NCBI RefSeq assembly: GCF_022581195.2
Contig: NC_061471.1
Coordinates: 11,532,001 to 11,596,000 of the forward strand
Direction: 5' to 3'
DNA: 64,000 bases
From: Helicoverpa zea
Taxonomy: Eukaryota > Arthropoda > Insecta > Lepidoptera > Noctuidae
Both the position numbers and the translations under genes were made by a program. The notes below the pieces were generated by a model that was not told the DNA's origin, did no database searches, and worked only from the letters and a program-made list of their open reading frames with translations. How positions within the stretch are numbered: position 1 is the stretch's first letter; each line of letters opens with the position of its first letter. This document shows positions 41,261 to 54,080 of the stretch, in pieces.

Positions 41261-41997
41261 TTAGGGCACGCCACCATAGTGGGGACCTCTTTGAGGAGTG
41301 GCTCGGGAGGAGTCACGGCGCCCTCATTTACCGCATGACGCAGGTCCTCACCGGACACGGTTGTTTTGGGCAGTATCGAATCGGTCGTGAGGTGGCGCCC
41401 GGGTGTCACCACTGTGCGGACAGTTTCGAGGACACGGTGGACCTCACAGTCCAGGAGTGCCCTGCATGGGAAGGACACCGCCGGGTCCTCGTCGAGGGCG
41501 TCCGGCCCTGGTTCATGGCATGGTCCGGGGCGAGAGGAATGGGATGCCGTCGCCTCTTTCTGCGAAGCAGTCATGCTCGAGAAGTAGGCGACGGAACGAC
41601 AGAGAGTTCGCACCTCTCATCCCGGCTGGACCAGGTAGTCACCACGGGCGCCGGGTTGCGCGAGACGACTCCCGGCTACCGAAGGCGTGGGTCTGTGGGC
41701 GATGAGTTCAGATGGTTCATCGTTCCTGCGTCTTTATAGACAACAGACCCGTGTCGGTGGCGTGCGTAGTTCCACGCGTTCCTCAAGTTGATGTCAGCAA
41801 CCCTAGCGAGGCCCAGCAGGGCATAGGCCCGCTGGGGCTGCGAGATTGTACGAAAGAGTTACCACGGCCCTGGTACATTAAAGGCCTACGACGGAACACG
41901 ACGGATTTTTAGTCAGTAAAAGTCTGACACTCCCTCACCGCTTCTGACCCGCAGCGGGAGGGGTCATTTGATGATTTTTAGCGTCGTTAAAAAAAGT
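41261..41997 (+). pseudogene. R1/Jockey-group LINE ORF2 C-terminus and 3' UTR
   Basis: The frame from 41335 reads MTQVLTGHGCFGQY, then CHHCADSFEDTVDLTVQECPAW. This is the C-terminal zinc-binding region that follows reverse transcriptase in R1-like LINEs (CxxC-x7-8-H-x4-C). The expected histidine appears replaced in the HT position, and the frame is disrupted, so the copy is dead. The 3' UTR contains CCGCAGCGGGAGGGGTCATT and ends TAGCGTCGTTAAAAAAA, as in the copies at 5659-5823 and 61234-61448. Confidence 0.75.
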
Positions 41998-42050
41998 CGG
42001 TTGCACGGGTAACTGAGTTGTGGAGGTCAGATAGGGCAGTCGCTCTTGCC
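41998..42050 (+). mobile_element. SINE 3'-module fragment after the LINE tail
   Basis: GTAACTGAGTTGTGGAGGTC and GCAGTCGCTC match the SINE 3' module. It lies right after the LINE poly(A). Confidence 0.5.
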
Positions 42051-42225
42051 GCTCTGCTTCTCTGTTTTTTTGTAGTAATTCCTCTCGGGATAGCTTCTTC
42101 TTTTTAGGAGCCATATCACGTGCGTTCGATCAGCCTGTGTAATATAATTCAAGTTCATAAAGGAAAAAAATAATGCGATGCAATGATAGTTTGATTCTTA
42201 AATTAATAAAAGAGACTAGCGAATA

Positions 42226-42985
42226 AAGGAGATGGCCAAAAAAACACCCAGAGTCGACAGGAACTTCATATGTATGATTGGATTCAGTATAATTTGTGGA
42301 TTTTAAAAAGTATTTCAAATCATCTAAAAACCATGGGGTTCTCTTTTTATAACGTTTTTTCGATCAAGATTTTAGTTCACAAAAAAGTTTACTTTTACTG
42401 TTTGATGTTCGTTAGAAGTTGAATGCAGACTCGTGATTGGACCGTTTTACATTGCTAATTTTTTTTTTTTTTTTGCCCATAGGGCAGGCTAAAGTCTTTC
42501 GACCATACTGCCTAGTCTTTCGTAGATTACATTGCTAAGTCATTTGTTATATTTGACAATGTCACATGGCGCGATTTTCAAAGACAATTTCTCCAAAAAC
42601 ATTTCATAGCCAGTTGTGAAGGTTGCATGGAACTGCGAAACCTCTCCAAGTAGGTAAGGTCGGTGCTTAATCGTATCTGGAGTGGTTAAATACAAGACCT
42701 TTTAATCACCAGGCCAACTCTGAAACTATGGGGTTATTACTAGTGGCTTGTATAATGTTAGTTTACTTTGCTTTTTTATGTCCCTTGATGTTAATAATCT
42801 TTAAAATCAACATATATTCAACATAATCTATTTTTGCGATAATATGAAATAGCTCCTATACCCCATGGATTTCAGTCTGGATTTTTTGGCACCATCAAAG
42901 GTCTATCATAAAGAACCTATTGGTAACCATTTCATTGCTGTCGATTCTGGGTTTTTTTTCTATGAAAATTTGGCCATCTCCTTTA
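42226..42985. repeat. possible inverted-repeat element nested in 40517-43822
   Basis: AAAGGAGATGGCCAAA at 42226 is mirrored by TTTGGCCATCTCCTTT ending near 42985. About 20 bp further in on each side, CCCAGARTCGACAG also matches. The motif AAAGGAGATGGC also occurs at 1648. Boundaries are uncertain. Confidence 0.4.
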
Positions 42986-43826
42986 CACAAACAATTCATG
43001 AAAACTATTAAAACAATACGCAGAATACACAGTCCCCTGTTTTGTTAAACAGTCCCCTGTTGCGTTTTTTGGCAAAGGACTGTTGCCAGAGGACTGTGTA
43101 TTTCAGTTAGATTTCACAATATTTATGAAACCGATGTCTTATAGTTTTTTAAGAGCCTACCGATCAATTAAGGCACAAATAATGTAACAATTAACTATAA
43201 ATAGAGATAATTTAAGTAATTAAATTACACACAATTATTTACCAGAGGCCTGTGTGTGGTAGCGGTCCAAAAGCTTGTTCACCTTACAAATGACGCTCTA
43301 ACACTAAACAGAATGGCGTATCGTTACCGCATTTGACAAGTTTGCAAACTTCACAACAATTGCATTTCGTTGCACTAATAAAACGATTGTAAAATATTAT
43401 AGTTTTTTTTTTAATATTGATTTAAATTTTTGGCAGGGGACTGTATTAAAATTCTCAGGACAAAGTTTACAGGAGTTTATTAAAATGAATAATGTTGTAA
43501 TGAGTGCTTGTTTTACGAAAATAATATAATTTCATTATTTTTGTTTGTGATATTAACTGCCAAGTGAATGTAGTTTCATCAAGTTTTTCGGAAATCGCAT
43601 TTCTAGGTGTGAATGCAGTGAAAGGGACAGCCAGGGGACTGTATTTTTCGAGCTTCTAAAACGTATAGAAAAAAAATTAAAGTAATTATGGTTATAAAAA
43701 CAAAGGGCCCGTGAAGCTTCAGGGTTAAAGTTTCATAAAATGTGATTTTTTAAATAAGAATTAAACTATTTATTGAAAAAATCGGTCCGGACAGCCGATT
43801 ACGAGCTTACAGAGAATCGCCCTTAT

Positions 43827-44570
43827 CTGTAAATACAAATTATCATGTTAAATCTCAAAAAGATTATCAAAATGCCTCTATCCAGATTCATGAAAATATC
43901 TTAACTGTTAACCAGATCATAAATATTTAAAGGAGTTGTTAACTGTAAAATTGGTTACAAGATTCTGTCGACGTAGATTACTCCTTGTCTAACATTTGAT
44001 TCTATGAATAAAACAATATAGCGGAAGAACAGTTGCAAGAAAAATTCAATTCACTTTTTTATATTCATTTAAATCTAACTTCCTCTTGGGGCTATTTGTG
44101 ATTCGGAATGATAAAAAGCGATTGAGGCGAATTCTTTTTTGTAAAACGTTAACGGAAAACGGAAAAAATATGGACTTTAATGTTAGCCATGATTGTTCAG
44201 GTAAATTGGAATATTCTTTTGCATTTTTAAGAAACATTCTCGTGGTTAATAAAGAAATATTTAATACTTCTGACAGCCCCTCTAATAACATAGATTGAAC
44301 TTCGCAAAATTATAGCAATTTTGACCACTTTACCGAAGAGGTTCATTTTACGATTTGTTTTAATTTTAAAACTTTGCTTTTGATCGTTTTCGGACGATCG
44401 ACACTACCGCTTGGTGAGTTTTTTTTTTAGGATCCTGTACATTTAAATCCTCATGCATCGTTTTAGTTCCGACTGGATGCTCGCAAGCGGTTAAACGAAT
44501 CCACTCGGAACCACGGAACACGTTGGTTTTTTAAAACAAATTCGTCGCGCACTTTATTTAAAATATAGTG
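43827..44570. other. no recognisable gene
   Basis: Overlapping open frames at 44046-44298 on both strands show no family resemblance. Confidence 0.35.
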
Positions 44571-44751
44571 TGTATGTTATGGACCATGTGATTAATTCGG
44601 GCATTATTTATAATGCCCGAGCATTATGAATAATGTCTAGCTTTATCGGGCCAAGTGATTAATAACTATCTTAACTTCATTATTTATCACATTGCACGGG
44701 CATTATTATATTGCTACATGACAGTTGGGCAATTTGATAATAAAGCAAAAA

Positions 44752-45485
44752 ATTGAAGTTAGTGACGAAAACGTATCCCACGTAACAGTTGCCCGGGTAA
44801 CTGGGTTGAGGAGGTCAGATAGGCAGTCGCTCCTTGTAAAGGACTGGTACTCAGCTACATCCGGTTAGACTGGAAGCCGACCCCAACATAGTTTGGGAAA
44901 AAGGCTCGGAGGATGATGTGACGAAAACGTATCGCTGCAAAACCGACTCCACGTAGTCTTGTCTGTCCTACCCCTAGAGTGCAATTCAAAACCGCGTAAG
45001 TGTGGAGGGGCGAGGCGGCCTGCGAGCTGAGGCGCAGGTAGTTTTAACGCTCGCCGACGCGGCTGAGGCTGGCCGGCTGAGCCGGCCAGCAAGCCGAAGC
45101 TGCGGCGGTGAGCGTGAAAACCATCTGCGACGATAAGCTCGCATGGGACCGCCGGAGCCCCGCAGCACCGGAGCCGTGACAGAAGCCATGCTTGCTGCAT
45201 GTTGCTTGCTTACATTTTAAACGTACTGAGTTAAAAAATTAGAAGCTAAATAAATAAATTTTATGATGTCATTTAATAGTATTTTAGAAGTTTACTGTTA
45301 GAACGCATGCTACAAATTTAGATGCTAAAAAATAACCATCATGCGGAGTTGTATTTAGAGCGGTTTACTTAGAAGATAACGAGTGGCTGAGATAGTATTA
45401 TTTAGATGCTCGTTAATTGTGGCTGACTTAGTAATTTAGAAGGCAACATACATTATTCGGGGCGAATAATTATATTAAAAAGGAG
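44752..45485 (+). repeat. ~520-bp interspersed repeat, copy 2
   Basis: Partner of 15562-16085. It is longer because of a SINE fragment (44778-44917) and about 60 bp extra at 45050-45108 holding a GGCTGGCCGGCTGAGCCGGC palindrome. Confidence 0.8.
44778..44917 (+). mobile_element. SINE 3'-module insertion with 16-bp TSD
   Basis: Only the last third of the SINE is present (GTTGCCCGGGTAACTGGGTT to CTCGGAGGATGAT). The 16-mer GTGACGAAAACGTATC flanks it at 44762-44777 and 44918-44933. The uninterrupted repeat copy at 15562 lacks the insert, so this is a genuine 5'-truncated retroposition. Confidence 0.82.
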
Positions 45486-45834
45486 CCTGTTTAATAAGCA
45501 CCCTTTAAATATGACTTTCCTTAACTTTTAAATGCAAAAACTAGTGGATTTTTAAGGCAGAAGTCCTTCATAATTAATCCAAATCATGAGGCTGATTATT
45601 TAAGTGGTTTAATATTTAGTTTATTTTAAGTTAAATGTCAATAACAATAAAAAAAAATGAAATTAAATATGTTTGTATTACTTTGCCCAAAAGGTCACGG
45701 GCAATATGTATAGTGCCCGGTCAATTTGATTATTTGAATAATTATTATCAAATTGCACTCTCATATTGGGCATTTATCATAATGACCGGGCATTATGTAT
45801 ACTGCCCAATTTATCACTTGGTCCATAACATGTA

Positions 45835-48800
45835 CATCGATTGTGTAATATGTACCACTATTTTTGAATGTCGTATTTGTTATTTGGCTATGTTCCAACT
45901 GACCAAAAATTTGTGTTTTGCGGGCATAAAACTGTCTAGAGTCGCGACAAGCCATCACAAATGTTGATAACTGACAGAGTTTGTTTAGGTGTGGGCCCCA
46001 AAGGGCTAACTCTATTACGAAGTTGCCAAGTTAGTATTGTTTCGTTACTTCTGTTTAATCAACGTGTTCATTTGTTCTGAAAGCTTTCGCGGTTTGATGA
46101 TAATAGACATGAAATATGGATTCATTGTGAAGGAAAATGGTTGTTTCTGTTTTATGAGTGTCTGCTTTCGAGTTAGATTTTATTTTTGTAATTACTTCCA
46201 GCTTACAAGGGGAAGTTTATATCGCTGCTTTTTAAGCGTCCCATATGGACGCTTTAAGAGGAAAAAAATATTAACTATTCGATTTTCCTTATTGTGAATG
46301 AAAATATTACTTACAGGGAGTAAGTCATAAATAGAAATAAATATTTGTAAGCCATATGGTTTACCTCATAAGCTGATTCTTGACGTAATCAAAATAAGAG
46401 GTTCTGTATAATAAAAAAACATGTTTATTTAAAGTTCAGAAAGATGACTAAGTGACTAATATGGTTTAAGAAGAATTCTTATAATGTCATCTGTTTTTTT
46501 TATGAAGGTTTGTGACGACAGTTCATTCACGAGTATACACCTACTCACTTATTGTTATTTCATGTATTACTGAGCACGGATTGCTGCCTCCAGTAATGAA
46601 AAGTTTGTGCTTAGTGCAACTTCGAAAAAAAAGGGATTTACCACTAAGGGTTCTGGTATGTAGGTACTTATTATTATTTGTACAAATTAACAATATGGAT
46701 ATACAAGAATGGTTCTTACCTAACCATTTTTGTTTGGCTATTTTTTTACGTTATACTTAATAGGTAATTTAAATGCTCATTTACTTCAATTTTTCACTTA
46801 AATTACCAAAAAAAAAAACCAATTATTTATATAGGTAATTTAATTTTTAATTACTTACAATAATGGCTGGCCTTTCCTTATACGGGTTTTAATTGTGTCA
46901 ATGTCATTTAATACCACAGTCGCTGTACCCAGAATACCTTGAGTTCTAAAAAATTAGAAGCTTACACCAAATAAAAGAGAATCACGATTCATGGGATTGG
47001 TAGTTATTTGAAATGTATCACTGCTGTCACATATTTTGTACCTACTCCATGTACGAACGTTTCCCTTATTTTAAACCAGTATTTAATAAAACATTTATCG
47101 AATCAGAAATCGAATCTAGATACGCGTAACCTAAATGAGTACACAAACATATCGATATTATCGCGAGAGTGCATCGATTTAGTTCCACAGTTAATCGCGT
47201 ACATTAAGCATGATAGCACAAACCGTATGCACTTTCACGCAAAAAGTTGTTAGACTCCTTTTTGAATCGAGGATAGCTCAAACATTTTCTGAATCGTTAA
47301 ATTCGGTATGTTTCTCGAGCAATTTTCATAATTCGCGTTCACTTGTTTTCTGGATCCGAAACAAGCGATGTGTTCGAGAACATTTTTTCGCACGTGTATG
47401 TATGTAGGTAGGTATGTGTCAGCCGTTACCGTGGAAAAAACGTATCGTGAAATTAACGTTCCGGAAAAATAACGAACTGTTGCCATGAGAACGGGCTGTT
47501 AAGTTTTGGCAGAGATGTGTTACAATGATCGTGTAGGATCGGATTATAACTTTTTACGCAAATTGTGAAATACAAGGCTGTTTTTGAAGATAATTTTTTT
47601 TTTGTGTATAATTACGAGTTTATACGGATGTGAACCCTATGCTAAAGTTATCATCAGAGATGAAACTGGTAACAATTTAAATAAGCGTAATACATTTTAA
47701 GCGTAGGTAGGTATTCTTTTGACTCAACCTTATTGCCAATATAATTTTATATGTTGCGATAGAATTTCTCACCAGACTCCTTAACTGTTGACTTTCTCAG
47801 TGAGTCAACGACGTATAAAGAGAAGCGTTGGCACAGTTTATTCAAACATTTACTTTATTTACGATAGCCGTAATTAGCTCTTCATGGTCACATCACTAGT
47901 AGCGGTTATCGTCTCTCAGAAACTGTCTGCAAACATTAGTGACGTAATCTCTGCTTTCATCACTTTAAAATAATGTGAACCATGCAGAACACAACTCTAA
48001 CCACCTTGTTATAAAACGTGGTTTCAAAAAAGTACTAACTTAAGGACCTACTAAGCTTAAACCTTCGTCCCGAACAAAGTTAATGGTATAGACCTGGTAC
48101 TAAAGCTGGTACTTTTAAAGATCATGTTTAATAAGGTGGCCTACTAAGTCACTTTACTCAAGTTAAGTCATTTTACTTACATGTTCATGACACTATTTAC
48201 ATTATATTAAGGGTACAGCTAGGTAAAATAAACGCAGCGCGGTTTTTGTCATAAAAGCTTCTATTGCCGTGAATCGAACCTCAACTACAGATCCAAATAA
48301 AAACAAAAGAACACTACAGTTCTAGGTCAACGTAATACAAGTTCCTGTAGGAACCTATGTGTCCGACCCTGAATTCAGAAAGGCAGACGCACTACCGATG
48401 TATCATTAAGGTCGGAAAACGGGCGTGAACTCATAAATAATTCCTGCAGGTTGTCTCAGTTGCGTGAGAATTGACTGTGAGAAATTGTTTAGAGATGTAC
48501 CTGGTTGGGCTTTGTAAACAGGTACCTATCTCTGTTGAAATGATCTTGAGATTTCCTTCATAAATACTCAAGTAAAGCATCTAGTGCTTCGAAAAGGTTA
48601 AACCTTCTGTCATTTAGGAAATTACTAAAACGAAAGATAAAATAAAAATGCCGAAGTTCTGACCAAAACGTTGAAAGCCACGAAAGTGAATTTATTCGAA
48701 TCAACACTAAAACGTTTGACGCGTCATTAATTTTATGCGAGCTATGCATATTCAACCCCAAACTGCAGATTAAAAGTGTCACTTAACACTGCCAAAATTC

Positions 48801-51800
48801 ACATGCAAATAGTTCTACGTCATTTCGCTAAATGTAAATCGTAAATTCTCGTCAGACTTTAATATTAAACGGAGCACCATAGGGTTGAGCGAGAAATGTG
48901 CAATTGTACTGCGAACGTCTTTTGATGAATAAATTCGGTTAATGGTTAGATGTGAGCTCGGAGCGGTAGAAGGGTTAGAATCGCATATGTGATGTTGTTC
49001 CCTACACTTTGATGTTTTACTCTATGTAAGGAATTACTCCTTTTCTAGAATATTCTATTTACCTACTTATACTCTCTCCTCAGAATTCATTTTCATAACA
49101 AAAATTGTTTGAGTAGGTATCATCATGAAATATCGATATCAATTCCAGTGTAGTTTATTGTAAAAAATAGGTCAACTATAAACCGGGGACAATGAAAAAA
49201 GGTAAGTTGTTTTCTCGCTCCCGGGCACACTAAGCTACACTTCACCATCCTTGTCACTTGAACAAATATGCAACCGTTTAATGGAATATTTTTTCCTTTA
49301 AAACCAAAAATAATACATATTGTGGACGTTGATTTAGCGTGCGGGAATGAGAATCATTTTGCTAGGAAGGATTGAAGAAACGCATGTTCAGAAACATGAA
49401 ACACCATATTGCTGGGATTTAGGCCTCTTGTGAAATTATGAAAAGAGAAGAGGAGACGATACCGAGGTGTTACCCAAACATGATAAGACAACCTAAGAGA
49501 AGTAGGAAAAATAATACAAGCTCCTACCCCAAGAGAAACTGGAATAACGGCAAGATTTAATTAAGCATCACAGGAATTCATTTATCCTACAACTTCAAAT
49601 CATATTCATTTAAAAACAAACAATCATTTATCGCGTTGTAGATAATAAATTTTATAAAGTAGCTACTAATTTATTGCCGCGGTAGAGCTATTAAGGAAAA
49701 TATACGAGAAGAGAACTAAAAGAATTACCATGTAATGAACGTAGTTGGAAAAATCCTGATACATAATTTTAAATTACAACACGTTCTAACATACTTTGTT
49801 CAAGGATACAAACAAAATGAAGATTCAGGTAGGATAGAGATAATTCCAGTAGATAAAAGGATAGGGGTTATTTTATAAACCGAGTCTGAAATAGGTCTAG
49901 CTTAGTAATTAAAGATTAGATCTTGATTGAGTGCTAAGGGAGTATAATTTAATTCCCTGTTTTTGGCACCAGAATTTTATTTTATTTCACCTATTTTATG
50001 AAGCTTCTTTATAAAAATGATGTTGTGTGCCAGTTATGTTTTCGCTCATAGTCAAAACTCCTGAACCAACGCTTTTCAACATCTCCGTGCGTCGAAAATT
50101 GTGGTCTTGCTATGAACGTATTTATAATGGGCACCGTCCCGACATATTTTGTTTAGGCAATTCATCATCACACCACACATGTCTTAAAAGTTATTGTTCT
50201 CTTAGTCATGTTAGAACATGGAGATAAGAGTAGGTATAATATAAAAGAAAATATTGATTCCATTCAGATTACCTGCTTATTAACACATTACCATAATGTA
50301 CATGTTTATCTTTTTATTCTAAAGTGCTGTATTCACGCTGCCATTTTATTCAAGGTCAAAATAAATGGCTTCTTCGTGAGCTAAATGGCAGGCAAACCCT
50401 TTTTATCAACAATCTTGTGTTATATTCAAGCGTAACATACTAGAAATTGTTCCTTTAGAATTTTATTGTGTTCGCTAGTTATCTCGTGCACTGGTTCAGA
50501 AGTATTAGGTAATGGTAATATCTGGGCGGAGGACCTTGCTGTTTGTAAACTGGCAAAAAGTGAGGTAGGTATCTCTTTTAATTAATTTTCAGTAAAAGGT
50601 CACCTGCAGTTTTTTGACTGGTGTTTCTGAGAGTTTCTTCTGAATGTATAATATAAGTTTGAATTAGTTTTTTTATGAGTATAAAAGGATCAACTAATTT
50701 CATTCCCAACATAAACTGATTATCTTCACATTTAATAATTTTCTCACATCAAAACTTTATCTTACTAAAAGCTCATTAATAAAGAAAACCTATTAATGTG
50801 TATGAGCCTATTTATCTCAAATAGCGAGTTAGCCTGAAACTAGTATAGTAGCGAGAATTGTCTAATGACTAATGAAACATCGCTTCAGATTACATTTAGT
50901 TAGGCTATTTTGTTATAAGAATATCAAGTTTTAATAAGTTTGTATTATAAGTAGGTATAATTAGAATTGACTGGTCCTCAAATAAAATTATAGAAACCAA
51001 CACACATACTAAACTGTTTTGTACCTAATTAAACAGAAATTGATAAATGGCTAGTGAATAAGTCATGCCTCCAATTTTTTTCGTAAATAAATGAAAAAAA
51101 TGAATTACCCCGCATCATGCTAACATTACCTTTCCCCACCTGCTCAACATGACTTGCCTTTAATATCAGATTTCTTACAAAAACTGCCGTCTTTATATTT
51201 CACTTTATCAGTATTAACCCGCATTTTGTTCTCGCAGAATGGTATTTTGTCGTCAAAATGGCGTTTTGTATAGACCCGCTGGCTTCTCTCGGCATTTAGC
51301 TTCGTTATCGTTTGCCTTGCTTCTCTTGACTGCAAATAGTGGACCATATCCTTTAGTAGTGATACTCTTGGGTTTCGCTGCATGTATGTACGAACTTATT
51401 TTATTAAGGTGATATCAGATTTAAAAAAAAGTTTTTTATAAAGGGATCAAAAATGTTGTGGCGTAGATTAAGCAGAGTTTCGTTTCGAAATAGCTTATTG
51501 CATGGCATGCACTGTTTTCTGAAGATATAAAGCACCCAAAGAGTAAAGAGGAACCTAGTTTGTCAATAAAAAGATAACTTATTTCCCTAAACAAATCGAC
51601 ATCAGCCTTTTTATCGTCCCACTATTGAGCACAGGCCTTCTCTCACACAGAAAGATTGAGCGTTATATAATCAAATAAAATATCGAACCTCTAAATAAAC
51701 ACTCAAATTCAGATTGACATTTCGAGAGCTTCCTCGTTACAGTCTGTCAGCCATCTTTAGACAAAGGCAATATTAACCTAGGTGAGCTGCACGTAGCCTG

Positions 51801-53417
51801 AAACATAATTGTCTTAGTTAGAACTGCCCCTAGCAAGTCCTCGAGTTAGGTAGTTAGTTGAGCACTCAATTGTTACGTAGGTGTTAGTAGATTTCAATTG
51901 GAAACTGTGACGGTGACTCAATGTGCAAATGCAGAAACTTTGCTACTGAAATGATTTATCTGCTGCATTGCTTTGTTCATCATTTTCGGTCACGGATACG
52001 CATATTTTTGTTCATATTGCAAACAATTTGGTTTGGTTGGCTTTTTAATATGACTGTGATAGCAAATACAGAATTCGTCAGATTTCAATTAAAATATTTT
52101 TCCTCATATTAATTATTATTGAAAGTTTTCCTTGATTATTGCGGAATTTATCTGCTACGGTTTTCATTTGTTATTTAACTCCATTAAAGCTGGAAGCCTT
52201 AATTTATTTAATTTAATTTGTAATGTGAATATTCTCCAACCTTTTGGTATAACCAGTGTTATTGTTCAGCTTTATTATATTTTTGTTTTTTATCCAACTG
52301 CCTAGAATTGGTAAATGTTTGTTTATTTATAGTAATATAGAACATTATTTTCTCCTTCTATGAGAAATTCTTCTCTTCTTCTTCTTCTTTCTCTTATTCT
52401 TTTCTTCTCCAAATTCTATGAGATTTAAAATAAAATACATTTCCAGTACAGGAATAAAATTCCCTTTTCCACAACCCTAAATCATATTATAGACCACACT
52501 TGACAATGAAACCCGGTATCAAGCCCACTATTGAATCTACCACGACAAAGGTTCTCATTAACAAAAGATAGGTCATCAGAATTTCGCAGAAATCCAGCAA
52601 TGAAATTCCCGGCCTTTAGTATTTCTGGTATGTCGTATCACGCCTTGCATTTACTACTGCTTAAAGTGCAAACCTTGTCCCACATTCATTTGAGCATTCT
52701 CTTTATTGCACTTATTATTTTCAATAGTGTTGTTCGGCTGGGATGCGAAGGTATTGAATACAAACTTTTAGTCGGCCAATAACTAGTTGGTTTGGTCTCA
52801 TAGATCAGTATGAAGATGAATGGTAGTACGCATATTACAAAGATCAGGTATTTAACCGGTATTATATCGACGGAAAACTGTGACAGGAAATAAGATATTT
52901 CTTTTAAAAAAAATTTGGCTACCGTCGGGTCAACTATCGGCCGACTAAAAATTTGTAGTGTAACTAGCTACTCCTAAAAGAGCCATCATTTCAAATTTAT
53001 ATTAACTTAAACAGCGTTTGACTTTTGTTTTATGTCGAAATCGCTACTATTTCTGTTGTCGTTTAGTTTAGATATTTGAGATGTCATGTTGTTTGTGTCT
53101 AACAAATGTTTACGAAATGTTTTTCGCAATCGAACTGGGCTTTTTCATGTAACAAATGTTTTCGATACGGTTGTAGTTTGTATGTTGATAGTTTACTAGG
53201 GATCTGTCTGTTAGAGATAAAAAAAGGAACATAAGTTTAGTAAAATAATATCAGTTAAAGATGAAATGAGGAATGATGGTCTGGGATAGTAATTGATCAT
53301 TGAAAGCATCATTAAGTGAATTATTATTGTTGAATAATTAGATCAAACTTCGCCTACGAACACGGATTACAATAATTCACAATTTATTTATTATTGTATT
53401 AGTTCTATAGTTATCGA
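45835..53417. other. long gene-free stretch
   Basis: 7.6 kb with only scattered short open frames, none resembling a protein family. There is a (TTC)n run near 52376-52390. I recognise no transposon ends. It may be intergenic or part of a large intron. Confidence 0.4.
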
Positions 53418-53530
53418 GTATGAAGTGAGGCGCGGGGTCTGGCCCACAGTGGGATTGGTTCTTTGCTAATAAATCACTTCTGCGCAGATGTAGGTCAGAG
53501 CTCAAGATTCGTGCCGATAACTATACTCGA
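53418..53530 (+). repeat. interspersed repeat, copy 2 (partner 8316-8470)
   Basis: GTATGAAGTGAGGCG through AAGATTCGTGCC are shared; this copy lacks the G-run segment of copy 1. Confidence 0.7.
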
Positions 53531-53756
53531 GTCGAAACTAGTAATATTCGGGCGTACAGCTAAATTAATCACAAAATTCGTGGGCATAATAATAGATAAC
53601 GACGGTTACCATTGTTTCTAGTAATAGTGCAACATAATTGGTTAGCTGAGCGCAATGTGACTGGTGGACCGTATATGGTCAACCACAGTGCATAGTAGGG
53701 TGACCTTTGAAAATCTTTATTAAGGGTTCAATCCAAGGTATGATAATTACGAATCT

Positions 53757-54080
53757 TACTAGGTCAATTCCCGGGTCGGGCTCAAATCACTTTGAGGGTT
53801 TTCAGAAACTTTCTTAAAGCAGCCCGTGCTCAGTACTTTTGCACCGTTTCTTCACACTGGGAAAAGTGACAGACTTCCTGATATCAGAATGGCTGTCACC
53901 TTTAGATGCTGAATATCTTCAAAACCACGAGGGTAGCAATTGGTAGCAACTAATGGTAGCTGGTAGCAATTAGGTAGCAACTCTCTATATGTATTTCGAG
54001 AGGATCAGAGAGTTGTGACAGGGATCCTGACTCAGACGTGTATCGGAGAGCACGTTAGTATATGATACAGTTTTTTTCAG
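53757..54080 (+). mobile_element. diverged SINE remnant (second family)
   Basis: A B-box-like GTCAATTCCCGGGT is followed by AAAGCAGCCCGTG and GACGTGTATCGGAGAGCACG, as in the SINE at 20049-20345. The head is decayed. A short GGTAGCAA tandem run lies at 53931-53980. Confidence 0.4.

Larger units (their letters stand above)
40517..43822. mobile_element. 3.3-kb TIR element of unknown family, host to nested repeats
   Basis: The ends are an exact 22-bp inverted repeat starting GGGCGATTCTCTGTAAGCTC, each flanked by TTAT (40513-40516 and 43823-43826). The phrase AGGGGACTGT or its inverse recurs at about 40699, 40720, 43030, 43050, 43434 and 43631. No transposase is present. Nested inside are a SINE, a LINE 3' end and smaller repeats. 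The superfamily is not recognised. Confidence 0.75.
44575..45830. mobile_element. TIR element with TGTA duplications carrying nested repeats
   Basis: The left end TGTTATGGACCATGTGATTA and the inverse of the right end, TGTTATGGACCAAGTGATAA, match over ~30 bp with a few mismatches. TGTA flanks both (44571-44574, 45831-45834). Several short GGGCATTAT palindromes lie near each end. Inside is the 520-bp repeat (44752-45485). There is no transposase. Confidence 0.65.

Noticed and set aside
41215..41613. Minus-strand frame opposite the LINE fragment
   Set aside because: The + strand carries the recognisable LINE zinc-binding motif; the minus frame is a shadow.
51144..51383. 79-residue basic frame on the minus strand
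   Set aside because: Isolated, no recognisable domain, no partner exons; not enough to call a gene.
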